A DNA stretch of 64,000 bases, taken from assembly GCF_014203665.1 (NCBI RefSeq), contig NZ_JACHJN010000004.1:248001-312000 (forward strand), written 5' to 3'. This stretch comes from Saccharothrix tamanrassetensis. GTDB taxonomy: Bacteria > Actinomycetota > Actinomycetes > Mycobacteriales > Pseudonocardiaceae. The notes under the pieces were generated by a model. The model was not told where the DNA came from, did not search any database, and saw only the letters and a program-made list of their open reading frames with translations. Below, piece by piece: positions 56,295 through 64,000 of this stretch (its first letter is position 1; each line of letters starts with the position of its first letter). Both the position numbers and the translations under genes were made by a program.

Positions 56295-57479
56295 GTGGCC
56301 GGGTTCGAAGCGCGTCAGCACACGCCCGCACATCCGGCGCCGCTGTTGAGCGCGCAGGATCTGCGACAGGTCGCCTTCCACCGCCCGCCACCCGGCCAGC
56401 CCGGCTACGACGAGCAGCAGGTGGACGACTTCCTGGACCGCATCGAAGCCACCCTGCTCGGCCGCGACGACGTCGGCGAGCAGGACGTGCGCCGAATGCG
56501 GTTCCGCCCGGCCAGGCCGGGGTACCACGCGGCCGAGGTCGACGTGTTCATGGACCTGGTGGCGGAAACCCTGCGCTCCACACCGCAGCGCAGACAGGCG
56601 GTGGCTCCCGCGCAGGGTGCGCACGCCACGTCGACCGGGATGCGACCCGCGCCGAGGCTGACGCCCCAGGACGTGCGCGGCGTGCGCTTCCACAAGCCGA
56701 GACCCGGAAACCGCGGCTACGCCGAGGGTGAGATCGACGCCTTCCTGGAGCGCATCGAAGCCACCCTGGCCGGCCGCGACTCGGTGACCGCGATCGAAGT
56801 GCAGGAGGAGGAGTTCTCCTTCGCCCCGCCGGGTCAGGTCGGCTACGACGAGGACGACGTCGACACGTTCCTGGACCTGGTCGTCGTCACCCTGGAACGC
56901 ACCCCCGTTCCCCCCGTCCGCCCCCGCCCCGGCGTGGGCACCAGACCCCTGACCGCCCGCGACGTCCGCACGGTGGAGTTCGGCAAACCGCCCCGGGGCA
57001 GACGGGGCTACCAGGAGTCCCAGGTCGACAGGTTCCTGGACCGCATCGAGAACACCCTGCTGGGCCAGGGCGACTTGACCGCCCAGGAGATCCGCGAGGT
57101 CAGGTTCAGCCGCCCCATCTTCGGCCGACGAGGCTACGACGAAACCGAAGTGGACGCCTTCCTGGCCAGAGTGGAGAAACAACTCGGCGACGGTCCCACA
57201 AGGCCGAGCGCGATCCCGCCGATCACGTCCTGGAAACAACTGCGCGCCGTCAAGCTGCCACTCGCCGACCCCACCCAACGCGGCTACCGGACTTCCCAGG
57301 TCGACCGCGTGCTGGAGGAAGTCGGCATCGCCCTGGACGGCATGATCGGCGCATCCTCGGCCGACGTGGCCAAAACCCGCTTCACCCTGTCCATGGTGAA
57401 CGGCCAAGGCTACGACTGCACATTCATCGACGAACTGATGCCTCTCCTCGTCACCGAACTCCGCCGCCGAGGCCGCTGA
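56295..57479 (+). CDS. DivIVA-repeat protein, eight repeats
   Basis: The GTG start has a perfect AAGGAGG site 7 bases upstream. The 394-residue protein has eight DivIVA-like motifs. Examples are [60 protein letters not shown] and [20 protein letters not shown]; odd and even repeats differ and the spacing between pairs is about 100 residues, so four double units built the gene. Between pairs lie Pro-rich linkers ([19 protein letters not shown]). There is no membrane helix and no long coiled coil. It may bind lipid membranes or join several partners at division or pole sites. The paralogue at 53421 has two double units. Confidence 0.82.
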   Translation: MAGFEARQHTPAHPAPLLSAQDLRQVAFHRPPPGQPGYDEQQVDDFLDRIEATLLGRDDVGEQDVRRMRFRPARPGYHAAEVDVFMDLVAETLRSTPQRRQAVAPAQGAHATSTGMRPAPRLTPQDVRGVRFHKPRPGNRGYAEGEIDAFLERIEATLAGRDSVTAIEVQEEEFSFAPPGQVGYDEDDVDTFLDLVVVTLERTPVPPVRPRPGVGTRPLTARDVRTVEFGKPPRGRRGYQESQVDRFLDRIENTLLGQGDLTAQEIREVRFSRPIFGRRGYDETEVDAFLARVEKQLGDGPTRPSAIPPITSWKQLRAVKLPLADPTQRGYRTSQVDRVLEEVGIALDGMIGASSADVAKTRFTLSMVNGQGYDCTFIDELMPLLVTELRRRGR

Positions 57480-57573
57480 CCAGCCCAGCCACACCCGCAA
57501 CCCCACACCCGTTCCACACCCGCGACCTAACGCACCGCCCCAGGCCAGCGCGCCCGCGCACACCTCTGCCTTG

Positions 57574-57704
57574 CTGTGTGTCATCCCCGTATGGCCTGCG
57601 CGCAGCGAACCATCCTTGTTCGGGTAATGCAAGCACGCCTTTCGCTTGCATTACCCGAACAAGGATGGTTGTCTTTGACCAGGACATGCGGGGATGACAC
57701 ACAG
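57574..57704 (+). repeat. Composite hairpin copy A
   Basis: The outer stem CTGTGTGTCATCCCCGTATG (57574-57593) pairs with 57685-57704 over 20 bp, with one G-T pair. The inner stem, 57608-57634 with 57644-57670, is a perfect 27-bp pair with a 9-base loop, ending in GCAAGC/GCTTGC. Copy B at 57884-58011 is the diverged sequence in the opposite direction. Confidence 0.9.
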
Positions 57705-57747
57705 TCCGCTCGTATCTTTTATGCTTTGGTTTTATGGGATCCTTGGC

Positions 57748-57859
57748 GGCCTGCCCGTCCGGCGAGGACGCTTTTCTTCTTTTAGCGGGATCGGTCGGCG
57801 ACTTGGATTTCGATCGCTGCCGGTCAAAGAGAAAAGCGACGCTCGCCGCTTGGCAGGCC
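57748..57859. repeat. Central three-step hairpin of the composite element
   Basis: Stems are GGCCTGCC (57748-57755) with GGCAGGCC (57852-57859), GGCGAG with CTCGCC, CGCTTTTCT with AGAAAAGCG, and an inner 12-bp stem from about 57789 to 57825 with two wobble pairs. Together they form one long interrupted hairpin of 112 bases. It contains T-rich and A-rich runs that are rare in this genome. Confidence 0.85.
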
Positions 57860-57883
57860 TCCGGGGAGGAAAAACGGAAGGCG

Positions 57884-58011
57884 TCGTGTTCTCCCCGCAT
57901 GACCTGTCAAAGACGACCACCCTTGTCCTGGGGGTGCAAGCGGTGAAGCGTGCTTGCACCCCCACGACAAGCGCGGTAGCCCTCCGGGCAGGCCATACGG
58001 GGAGAACACGA
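57884..58011 (-). repeat. Composite hairpin copy B, inverted relative to copy A
   Basis: The outer stem TCGTGTTCTCCCCGCATGAC (57884 on) pairs with 57991-58011 over 21 bp with two wobbles on the minus strand. The inner stem CCTTGTCCTGGGGGTGCAAG (57921 on) pairs with the sequence ending at 57971. Read on the minus strand it aligns with copy A across the CCCCGTATGGCCTGC, TGCAAGCACGC and GTCTTTGAC blocks. Nothing I recognise as a gene lies in 57480-58100. Confidence 0.9.
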
Positions 58012-58100
58012 AGACACGGGTCTGTGCGGCGCACGGCTCTCGGGAGCGGCAGGGAGGCAAGGCTCGGCGCGTGGCTCTCGGGAAGCGGGCGCGGTGGTGG

Positions 58101-59867
58101 TCAGCCTTCGGCTGTCTCGGCTGCCGCCATCCACTGGGCTTCGACGTCTGCCGCCTCGGCCAGCACGGCACGCAGTTCGGCATCCAGGGCCATCAACCGC
58201 TCGGGGTCGGTGGCCGCCTCCGCCAGGGCCGCGTGGAGGTTCGCCTCCTTCTTGTGCAGCACCTCCAGCCGTCGTTCCAGCCGCGCGAGTTCCTTGCGCG
58301 CCGCGCGCTGGTCAGCCGCGTTCGACTGGGTCTGGGTCTTGGCCGCGACGGGGGTCACCGCCTCGCGCTGCTGGTCGCGACGGCGCAGGTACTCGTCGAT
58401 GCCGCCCGGCAGGTCGGTCAGGCCGCCCTCGCCGAACAACGCCACCACCTGGTCGCACACCCGCTCCACCAGGTAACGGTCGTGCGAGATCACGACCAGC
58501 GTGCCGGGCCACGAGTCGAGCAGGTCCTCCAGCTGCTGGAGGGTGTCGATGTCCAGGTCGTTGGTCGGCTCGTCCAGCAGCAGCACGTTCGGCTCGGCCA
58601 TCAGCAGCCGGCACAGCTGGAGCCGTCGCCGCTCGCCGCCGGACAGGTCGCCCACCGGGGTCCACTGCTTCTGGGACGAGAAGCCGAAGCGCTCGGCGAG
58701 TTGGGACGCCGACATCTCCTGCTTGCCCAGCACGACCCGCCGCGCCACCTCCTCCACGGCCTCCAGCACGCGCATCGAGCCGTCCAGGTCGTGCAGCTCC
58801 TGGCTCAGGTGCGCGAGCTTCACCGTCTGCCCCTGGACGCGCTTGCCGGTGTCCGGCTCGCGCTCCCCGGCCAGCGCCTTGAGCAGGGTCGTCTTGCCCG
58901 ACCCGTTCACGCCGACGATGCCGATCCGGTCACCCGGTCCGATCCGCCACGTCAGGTCGCGCACCAGGGTGCGGTCGCCGACGGTCAGGGTGACGTCCTC
59001 CAGCTCCAGGACGGTGCGGCCCAGTCGGCGCTTGGCGAACGCCAGCAGCTCGACGCTGTCGCGCGGCGCGGGGACGTCGGAGATGAGGGCCTCCGCCGCC
59101 TCGATGCGGTAGCGGGGCTTGGAGGTGCGGGCCGGGGCACCTCGGCGCAGCCAGGCGAGTTCCTTGCGGGCCAGGTTGCGGCGCTTCTCCTCGACGGCGT
59201 CGGCCAGGCGGGCGCGTTCGGCGCGGGCGAAGATCCAGTCCGCGTAGCCGCCCTCGTACTGCTCGACGCGGCCGTTCACGACCTCCCACGTGCGGGAGCA
59301 CACCGTGTCCAGGAACCACCGGTCGTGGGTCACCACCACCAGCGCCGTCCGGCGGGCCAGCAGGTGTTCGGCGAGCCACCGCACGCCTTCGACGTCCAGG
59401 TGGTTCGTCGGCTCGTCCAGCACCACCAGGTCCAGGTCCTGCACCAGCGCGGCGGCCAGCGCGACCCGGCGGCGTTCGCCACCGGACATGGTGCCGACCG
59501 GCGAGTCCAGGCCGAAGCCGGTGATGCCCAGGCCGTCCAGGATCGACCGGACCCGCGGGTCGGCCGCCCACTCGTGCTCGGCGTCGAACCCGAGCGGGTC
59601 GATCACCGCGTTGCGCACGGTCGAGCCCTCGGCCAGTTCGGTGCGCTGGGTGACCACCGCCATCCGCAGGCCGCGGGTCTGGCTGACCCTGCCCTCGTCC
59701 GGCTCGGCGAGTTGCGCCAGCACCTCCAGCAGGGTCGTCTTGCCACCGCCGTTGAGCCCGACGACGCCGATCCGGTCGCCTTCACCGACCCCGAGGGACA
59801 CCCCGGCCAGCAGCGGACGCACACCGAACGACTTGGAGACGTTCTCCAAGTTGACCAAGTTGGCCAT
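58101..59867 (-). CDS. ABC-F family ATPase (Uup-like)
   Basis: The 588-residue protein has two ABC domains in one chain: Walker A VVGLNGGGKTTLLEVLAQ (about residues 36-53) with signature MSGGERRRVALAAAL, and Walker A IVGVNGSGKTTLLKALAG (about 316) with LSGGERRRLQLCRLLM. The linker between (about 235-300) and the C-terminal coiled coil (RKELARLERRLEVLHKKEANL) match the Uup/EttA group. No transmembrane domain is present, so it acts on ribosomes rather than in transport, for translation control or antibiotic protection. GAAGG lies 7 bases before ATG 59867; ispE lies just upstream. Confidence 0.93.
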   Translation of the reverse strand: MANLVNLENVSKSFGVRPLLAGVSLGVGEGDRIGVVGLNGGGKTTLLEVLAQLAEPDEGRVSQTRGLRMAVVTQRTELAEGSTVRNAVIDPLGFDAEHEWAADPRVRSILDGLGITGFGLDSPVGTMSGGERRRVALAAALVQDLDLVVLDEPTNHLDVEGVRWLAEHLLARRTALVVVTHDRWFLDTVCSRTWEVVNGRVEQYEGGYADWIFARAERARLADAVEEKRRNLARKELAWLRRGAPARTSKPRYRIEAAEALISDVPAPRDSVELLAFAKRRLGRTVLELEDVTLTVGDRTLVRDLTWRIGPGDRIGIVGVNGSGKTTLLKALAGEREPDTGKRVQGQTVKLAHLSQELHDLDGSMRVLEAVEEVARRVVLGKQEMSASQLAERFGFSSQKQWTPVGDLSGGERRRLQLCRLLMAEPNVLLLDEPTNDLDIDTLQQLEDLLDSWPGTLVVISHDRYLVERVCDQVVALFGEGGLTDLPGGIDEYLRRRDQQREAVTPVAAKTQTQSNAADQRAARKELARLERRLEVLHKKEANLHAALAEAATDPERLMALDAELRAVLAEAADVEAQWMAAAETAEG

Positions 59868-59888
59868 CAACACACCTTCGTTGGGAAG

Positions 59889-60854
59889 TTAAGCGTGGAC
59901 CTCGGGCGGCGTCGGCCGAGGCGCTTCCTCGGTCCCGATCACCCGCGCCCCGTGCACCGGCCCCTGCGCGACCCGGACCGTCCGGCAGACCCCGGCACCC
60001 GCCAGCTCGGCCGCCACCCGGACCGCCGAGTCGCCGTCCGTGCAGAGGAACGCGCAGGTGGGTCCGGACCCGGACACCATGCCCGCCAACGCGCCCGCGT
60101 TCACCCCGGCCCGCAGCGTGCGCCGCAGGTTGGGCCGCAGCGACACCGCCGCGGCTTGCAGGTCGTTGCCCAGCAGCAGGGCGAGCTGCCGGGGATCCCC
60201 CGACGACAGGCCCTCCAGCACGGCCTCCGCCGCGCCGACCCGAGGCGGGTCGCCCTCCGCCCGCAGCCGGTCGAGCTCGTCGAACACCTCGGGCGTGGAC
60301 AGCCCGCGCCGGTCGAAGGCGAGCACCCAGTGGAACGTGTGCCGGGCGAGCACCGGGACGATCTGGTCGCCCCGGTCGGTGCCCAGGGCGGTGCCACCGT
60401 ACAGGGCGAACGGCACGTCGGCGCCGATCCGGCCGGCCAGCCCGGCGAGCTCGTCGCGGCCGATCTCCAGTCGCCACAGCGAGGTCAGCCCGACCAGCGT
60501 CGCCGCCGCGTCCGCGCTGCCGCCGGCCATGCCGCCCGCGACCGGGATGCTCTTGCGGATCGCCACCCGGACCTTGGGGTCGTCGGGGTCGCGCCCGACG
60601 TGCTCCGCCAGCACCCGCACCGCCCGCCAGGCCAGGTTGGACGGCCCGGTGGGCACCGAATCGGCGCCCTCCCCGCGCACCTCCACGCCCGGCTCGTCGG
60701 CGATGGCGACCGTCACCTCGTCGGTGAGGGACAACGCCTGGAAGATCGTCACCAGGTCGTGGTAGCCGTCCGCGCGCGCCTCGCCGACCGCCAGGTGCAG
60801 GTTGACCTTGGCCGGGACGCGGACGGTGACCGGGGGTGGGACTACGGCGAGCAC
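59889..60854 (-). CDS. ispE: 4-diphosphocytidyl-2-C-methyl-D-erythritol kinase
   Basis: The 321-residue GHMP kinase has [20 protein letters not shown] with the conserved Lys (about residue 15), the ATP motif [20 protein letters not shown] (about 100-120) and the C-terminal [13 protein letters not shown]. It phosphorylates CDP-ME in the MEP pathway, which supplies isoprenoids including the lipid carrier for the cell wall. I use GTG 60854; an ATG upstream is in another frame and no clear ribosome site is visible. Downstream the ABC-F gene starts 21 bp later, as in mycobacteria. Confidence 0.93.
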   Translation of the reverse strand: MLAVVPPPVTVRVPAKVNLHLAVGEARADGYHDLVTIFQALSLTDEVTVAIADEPGVEVRGEGADSVPTGPSNLAWRAVRVLAEHVGRDPDDPKVRVAIRKSIPVAGGMAGGSADAAATLVGLTSLWRLEIGRDELAGLAGRIGADVPFALYGGTALGTDRGDQIVPVLARHTFHWVLAFDRRGLSTPEVFDELDRLRAEGDPPRVGAAEAVLEGLSSGDPRQLALLLGNDLQAAAVSLRPNLRRTLRAGVNAGALAGMVSGSGPTCAFLCTDGDSAVRVAAELAGAGVCRTVRVAQGPVHGARVIGTEEAPRPTPPEVHA

Positions 60855-60955
60855 GCCATGAAGCCTACGGGCGTCCGCCAAGTCCTCGCTCCCACCCGCC
60901 CCTCACCAGCGGCGGAGCACCGAAGCAGGCGTGTCTCCGGGACCGGCCGGACCAC

Positions 60956-60975
60956 CCCGCCGGAAGCCCGGCGGG
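60956..60975 (-). terminator. Terminator after metQ
   Basis: CCCGCCGG-AAGC-CCGGCGGG is a perfect 8-bp hairpin, 75 bp after the metQ stop and 101 bp before ispE. It can end the metNIQ transcript. Confidence 0.6.
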
Positions 60976-61050
60976 CGCGAACGCGGCCGTGCCCCCCGCC
61001 GGGGTTCACACCACGACGGAGGGCACGCCCGAGAGATCACGCGGAAGACG

Positions 61051-61860
61051 TCACACGGACAGCACGGAACCCGAGAAGGTCTCCTTGATGTAGTCCTTCA
61101 CCTGCTGCGACTGGAGGAGCTCCAGCAGGTCCTTGATCCGCTTGTCGTCCTTCAGCTCGGCCCGCGTCACGAGGCCGTTCGCGTTCGGGTTGCCCTGGGA
61201 CTTCTCCAGCGCCAGCGCGTCCGTCGACGGCTTGAGGCCGGCGTCGATCGCGTAGTTGCCGTTCACCACCGAGGCGTCGGTGTCCTCCAGCGACCGGGGC
61301 AGCTGGGCGGCCTCCAGCTCGACGAACTCCAGGTTCTTCGGGTTCTCCGCGATGTCCCGGATGGTCGCCGTCTTCTCCGCGCCGGCCTTCACCTTGATCA
61401 GGCCGTTGTCCTGGAGCAGGCGCAGGCCGCGGGCCTCGTTCGTGGCGTCGTTGGCCACCGCGACCTTCGCGCCGTTCGGCAGGTCGGTCAGCTTCTTGTG
61501 CTTCTTGGAGTACACGCCGAGCGGTTCGAGGTGGACCGGGCCGATCCACTCCAGCTTCGCGCCGCTCTCCGCCTTGAACGTCTCCAGGTACGGCACGGTC
61601 TGGAAGTAGTTCGCGTCCAGCGAGCCGTCCACCAGCGCGGTGTTCGGCTGCACGTAGTCGGTGAACTCCACGACCTCGATCTTGAGGCCCTTGTCCTTCG
61701 CCAGGTTGTCCGCCACGTACCTCAGCACCTGGGCGTGCGGGACGGGGCTGACGCCCACCTTGAGGGCCGCGTCCGGGTCGGAAGCGGCACCGCCGGTCTG
61801 GCCGCTTCCGCAGCCCACTGCGGTCAGCAGCACGGCGACGAGGGCAGCACGAATACGCAT
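61051..61860 (-). CDS. metQ: Methionine ABC importer binding lipoprotein MetQ
   Basis: The 269-residue protein has a signal peptide with lipobox (ALVAVLLTAVGCGSGQ, Cys about residue 17) and the NlpA/MetQ fold: LKVGVSPVPHAQVLRYVADN, VEFTDYVQPNTALVDGSLDANYFQ, VAVANDATNEARGLRLLQDNG and SVVNGNYAIDAGL. It binds D- or L-methionine outside the membrane and gives it to MetI. It is the third gene of metNIQ, following a SAM riboswitch, so its expression should fall when SAM is plentiful. Confidence 0.94.
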   Translation of the reverse strand: MRIRAALVAVLLTAVGCGSGQTGGAASDPDAALKVGVSPVPHAQVLRYVADNLAKDKGLKIEVVEFTDYVQPNTALVDGSLDANYFQTVPYLETFKAESGAKLEWIGPVHLEPLGVYSKKHKKLTDLPNGAKVAVANDATNEARGLRLLQDNGLIKVKAGAEKTATIRDIAENPKNLEFVELEAAQLPRSLEDTDASVVNGNYAIDAGLKPSTDALALEKSQGNPNANGLVTRAELKDDKRIKDLLELLQSQQVKDYIKETFSGSVLSV

Positions 61861-61892
61861 GGGATTTCCTTAATCACTGAAAACGGCGGAGG

Positions 61893-62576
61893 TCACACGG
61901 AGGCGTGCCGGCGGCGGTCGACGCCGCGCGCGACACGGTTGGAGATGAACTGGATCAGGGTGGCGATGACGGCCAGCACGACCACCGTCGCCCACAGGTA
62001 GCGGTCGTTGAACCGCTGGTAGCCCTCGCGCACCGCGAGGTCGCCGAGGCCGCCGCCGCCGACGACGCCGGCCATCGCCGAGTAGCCGAGCAGGGCGATC
62101 GCGGTCACGCCGATCGCGTTGACCAGCGCGGGCAGCGACTCGCGGAGCAGCACGCTGCGCACGATCCGCAGGGTGGAGGCACCGGTCGTGACCGCCGCCT
62201 CCACCACCGACACGTGCACTTCCGACAGGACGTTCTGGACGAGCCTGCCGACGAACGGGATGGCGCCGACCGCGAGCGGCACGATGGCCGCCGTGGGTCC
62301 GATGGTGTGGCCGAGCAGCAGCCTGGTCAACGAGGTCAGCAGGACCAGCAGCACCAGGAAGGGCATCGAGCGGCCGAGGTCGACCACGAAGCCGACCAGC
62401 TTGTGCACCAAGGGCCTGGGCCGCAGCCCACCGGGAGCGGTGAGCTGCAACCAGACGCCGAGGGGAGTGCCGAGCAGAACAGCGATCAGGGTGGAGACGC
62501 CCACCATGTACAACGTCTGGCCGGTCGCGACCAGCGTGTAGTCGAACACGGTGGACCAGGGTGTGGCAGACCTCAC
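61893..62576 (-). CDS. metI: Methionine ABC importer permease MetI
   Basis: The 227-residue permease starts at GTG 62576 overlapping the metN stop (GTGA). It has five membrane helices, including DYTLVATGQTLYMVGVSTLIAVLL (about residues 12-35) and FLVLLVLLTSLTRLLLG. The coupling loop EAAVTTGASTLRIVRSVLLRE (about 126-146) and AMAGVVGGGGLGDLA are typical of MetI. It forms the channel with MetN as motor. Confidence 0.93.
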   Translation of the reverse strand: MRSATPWSTVFDYTLVATGQTLYMVGVSTLIAVLLGTPLGVWLQLTAPGGLRPRPLVHKLVGFVVDLGRSMPFLVLLVLLTSLTRLLLGHTIGPTAAIVPLAVGAIPFVGRLVQNVLSEVHVSVVEAAVTTGASTLRIVRSVLLRESLPALVNAIGVTAIALLGYSAMAGVVGGGGLGDLAVREGYQRFNDRYLWATVVVLAVIATLIQFISNRVARGVDRRRHASV

Positions 62577-63583
62577 GCAGCTACTCCCTGAGGACCGGCC
62601 AGCGTCCGGCGCACCGCGCCACCCGCCTCCGCGATCCACTCCAGCGCCGAGTCCGCCCGCTCACCGTTCAAACCGACCCGGAACCGCGCCACCGGGGTCT
62701 CGCCGAGCCGCGTCAGGCCGCCGCCCAGCAGGTTGAGCTCCACCCCGAACCGGCTGGTGGCCTCGGGCAGCAGCGCGCCGACGGCCGCGAAGCCGACCAG
62801 CACCACGTCCGCGACCCGGTCGTAGGCGCCTTCGGCGGCCGGGTTCTGGTCCACCGCGGGCAGCAGCGAGGCGGCCGTGCGCGAACCCGCGTCCGCGACC
62901 AGGTCCAGCACCTTGCCGTGCTCGACCACCCGCCCGCCGTCCAGCACCGCCACGTCGTCGCAGATCTTCCGGACCACGCCCATGTCGTGGGTGACCACGA
63001 GCACCGTCACGCCCAGCTCGGCCCGCGCCCGGTCCAGCACGGTGAGCACCGAGCCGGTGGTGTCGGGGTCCAGGGCCGAGGTCGGCTCGTCGGCCAGCAG
63101 CACCGACGGGCTGGCCGCCAGGGCGCGCGCCACGGCGATCCGCTGGCGCTGGCCGCCGGAGAGCTGGTCGGGGTACGAACCCGCCTTGTCGGTCAGGCCC
63201 ACCAGGTCGAGCAGTTCGGCGACCCGGGTCCGCCGCTGCGGTCCGGGCACGCCGGCGGACTCCAGCGGCAGCGCCACGTTGCCCGCGGCGGTGCGCTGGC
63301 GCAGCAGCGAATCCCCTTGCGGCACAACGCCGATCTGCCGACGGGCGGCGCGCAGCGCGGGGCCGCCCAGGGAGACCAGGTCGGTGCCGTCGACGCGGAT
63401 CGCGCCGCTGTCGGGCCGCTCCAGGAGGGCCACGCACCGGGCCAGGGTGGACTTGCCCGCCCCGCTGGGGCCGACGACGCCGAGGACGGTGCCCGCGGCG
63501 ACGTCCAGGTTCACGCCGTCCAGCGCGCGAACCTGACCGGTACTCCCGGGGAAGGTCTTGGTGAGGTTCTCAACAGTGATCAC
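62573..63583 (-). CDS. metN: Methionine ABC importer ATPase MetN
   Basis: The GTG start has GGAG 6 bases before it; the frame is open far upstream but that is the leader. The 336-residue ATPase has Walker A VVGPSGAGKSTLARCVALLE (about residues 33-52), signature [17 protein letters not shown], Walker B VLLADEPTSALDPDTTGSVL and a C-terminal NIL/ACT-like domain (VGLNGERADSALEWIAEAGG), in which methionine binding inhibits the transporter. It is the first gene after the riboswitch. Confidence 0.95.
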   Translation of the reverse strand: MITVENLTKTFPGSTGQVRALDGVNLDVAAGTVLGVVGPSGAGKSTLARCVALLERPDSGAIRVDGTDLVSLGGPALRAARRQIGVVPQGDSLLRQRTAAGNVALPLESAGVPGPQRRTRVAELLDLVGLTDKAGSYPDQLSGGQRQRIAVARALAASPSVLLADEPTSALDPDTTGSVLTVLDRARAELGVTVLVVTHDMGVVRKICDDVAVLDGGRVVEHGKVLDLVADAGSRTAASLLPAVDQNPAAEGAYDRVADVVLVGFAAVGALLPEATSRFGVELNLLGGGLTRLGETPVARFRVGLNGERADSALEWIAEAGGAVRRTLAGPQGVAA

Positions 63584-63679
63584 GTTTCGCTCCACGACTG
63601 CACGCGGCAGCGCACGCTCGTGGCGTGCGCGTCCGAAAGCCAGCTCGAAAGGGTGTCCGGAGAGGACGGCGAGGACTCG

Positions 63680-63700
63680 AAAAAAGGCGCCTAGGCGGAG
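63680..63700 (-). terminator. Possible attenuator of the met operon
   Basis: On the minus strand CGCCTAGGCGCC is followed by a run of six T at 63680-63685. The palindrome is short by itself and would need pairing with G-rich sequence upstream (cgcAGGCGag, near 63748), which would compete with the riboswitch. It lies about 100 bases before the metN start. Confidence 0.4.
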
Positions 63701-63773
63701 TAGCTGCGACAGCCCGAAACGGTGCGGCGGCCGTGGTCGACGACTCGCCTGCGTGTGAGCAGCATCCTGGGCA

Positions 63774-63876
63774 CGTGATCCTCCATCGATCCTGGCTGAA
63801 GCACCTGCCTCCATGGGGAGGTGGTTGCTGCGGCGTCGTAGAGCCAGGTCTCTCGGCCGCTCGGGATGGCAGCACG
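63774..63876 (-). promoter_or_regulatory. SAM riboswitch (SAM-I/SAM-IV clan) before metN
   Basis: On the minus strand the leader shows the conserved core of SAM riboswitches: GAGCGG then GAGAGACCTGGCTC, ACGCCGCAGCAACCACCTCC, a short GGAGG stem, and GGTGCTTCAGCCAGGATCG. The GCAACC...GGTGCT pair is the hallmark. CGTG...ATCC at the 5' side (63864-63876) can pair with GGATCACG (63774-63781) to close P1. SAM binding should turn off metNIQ. The metN start is 190 bases downstream. Confidence 0.8.
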
Positions 63877-64000
63877 AGTACACCTGACGCACCGGCTCGA
63901 ACGCAAGCTTGTGCGAGGATCGTTCGTCAAATCACACTATCGGCCGAAAGATCATCGGCCGTTACGGTGAACAAACCTCGGCTATCCGGATGAATTCGCC
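63877..64000. other. Upstream region of the met operon, no gene seen
   Basis: Minus-strand TTGACG (63926-63931 region) without a clear -10 is the best promoter candidate for the met operon. ATCGGCCG occurs twice (63941 and 63954), directly repeated. The window ends in an AT-richer stretch and no coding frame is convincing. Confidence 0.35.

Noticed and set aside
57451..58183. Several small open frames in the hairpin region, with products such as FSPYGLPGGLP
   Set aside because: They are read from both arms of the same hairpins and mirror each other, so they follow from the repeat structure. No ribosome sites support them.

Overview
The window looks like a chromosomal segment of a high-GC actinomycete. 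Evidence is the strong third-position G/C, many GTG starts, four-base start/stop overlaps, DUF397/XRE pairs, an FtsB-DUF501-Ppx block and Mfd-MazG-enolase neighbours. The backbone ispE, ABC-F, acyl-AMP ligase, pth, rplY, prs, glmU, TetR, mfd, mazG, lytic transglycosylase, eno, ftsB, DUF501, ppx follows, as I remember it, the M. tuberculosis order around Rv1011-Rv1026. The lineage is probably Pseudonocardiales (Saccharothrix, Actinosynnema or Lentzea type), but that is inference.

Layout. 1-2.1 kb: end of a LuxR-type response regulator and a DUF885 protein. 2.1-4.7 kb: an odd tRNA with anticodon UAA, then a minus-strand cassette of a SagB-type dehydrogenase, a RimK/MvdD-like ATP-grasp ligase and a 40-residue peptide, which looks like a small RiPP system. 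4.8-10.3 kb: NDH-2 and a MoxR/DUF58/DUF4129 operon. 10.4-18.6 kb: family 5 uracil-DNA glycosylase, S10 carboxypeptidase, Sel1 protein and a five-gene peptide ABC importer. 18.8-26.5 kb: ppx, two lytic transglycosylases, DUF501, ftsB, eno, a P450 remnant, a hydrolase and a TPR protein. 26.8-34.8 kb: a small conserved protein, a large LuxR/AAA regulator, a tricorn-type protease and an XRE/DUF397 module. 34.8-43.9 kb: mazG, a SurA-like lipoprotein, mfd, DUF4291, a sugar dehydrogenase-like lipoprotein, and TetR with an acyl-CoA desaturase. 44-54.5 kb: alpha/beta hydrolase, tRNA-Gln, GGDEF protein, glmU, prs, a STAND NTPase, rplY, a DivIVA-repeat protein and pth. 54.5-64 kb: acyl-AMP ligase, a longer DivIVA-repeat protein, a 440-bp field of nested hairpins, an ABC-F ATPase, ispE and a metNIQ operon behind a SAM riboswitch.

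How the parts work together: most genes serve envelope growth and housekeeping. GlmU supplies UDP-GlcNAc, IspE the isoprenoid carrier, the transglycosylases and FtsB/DivIVA-like proteins act in wall turnover and septation, and Prs, RplY, Pth and Mfd serve nucleotide supply, translation and repair. Accessory genes (STAND NTPase, GGDEF, DivIVA-repeat proteins, tricorn, LuxR/AAA) are inserted between these conserved genes.

Most unusual: (i) the composite hairpin element at 57574-58011, with two diverged copies in inverted orientation and paired compensatory changes; (ii) the peptide/ATP-grasp/SagB cassette with two TTA codons beside a tRNA with anticodon UAA; (iii) short tandem arrays attached to the stop codons of six unrelated genes; (iv) two paralogous DivIVA-repeat proteins; (v) a STAND NTPase inside the prs-rplY interval; and (vi) a strong nested palindrome in front of the desaturase gene.
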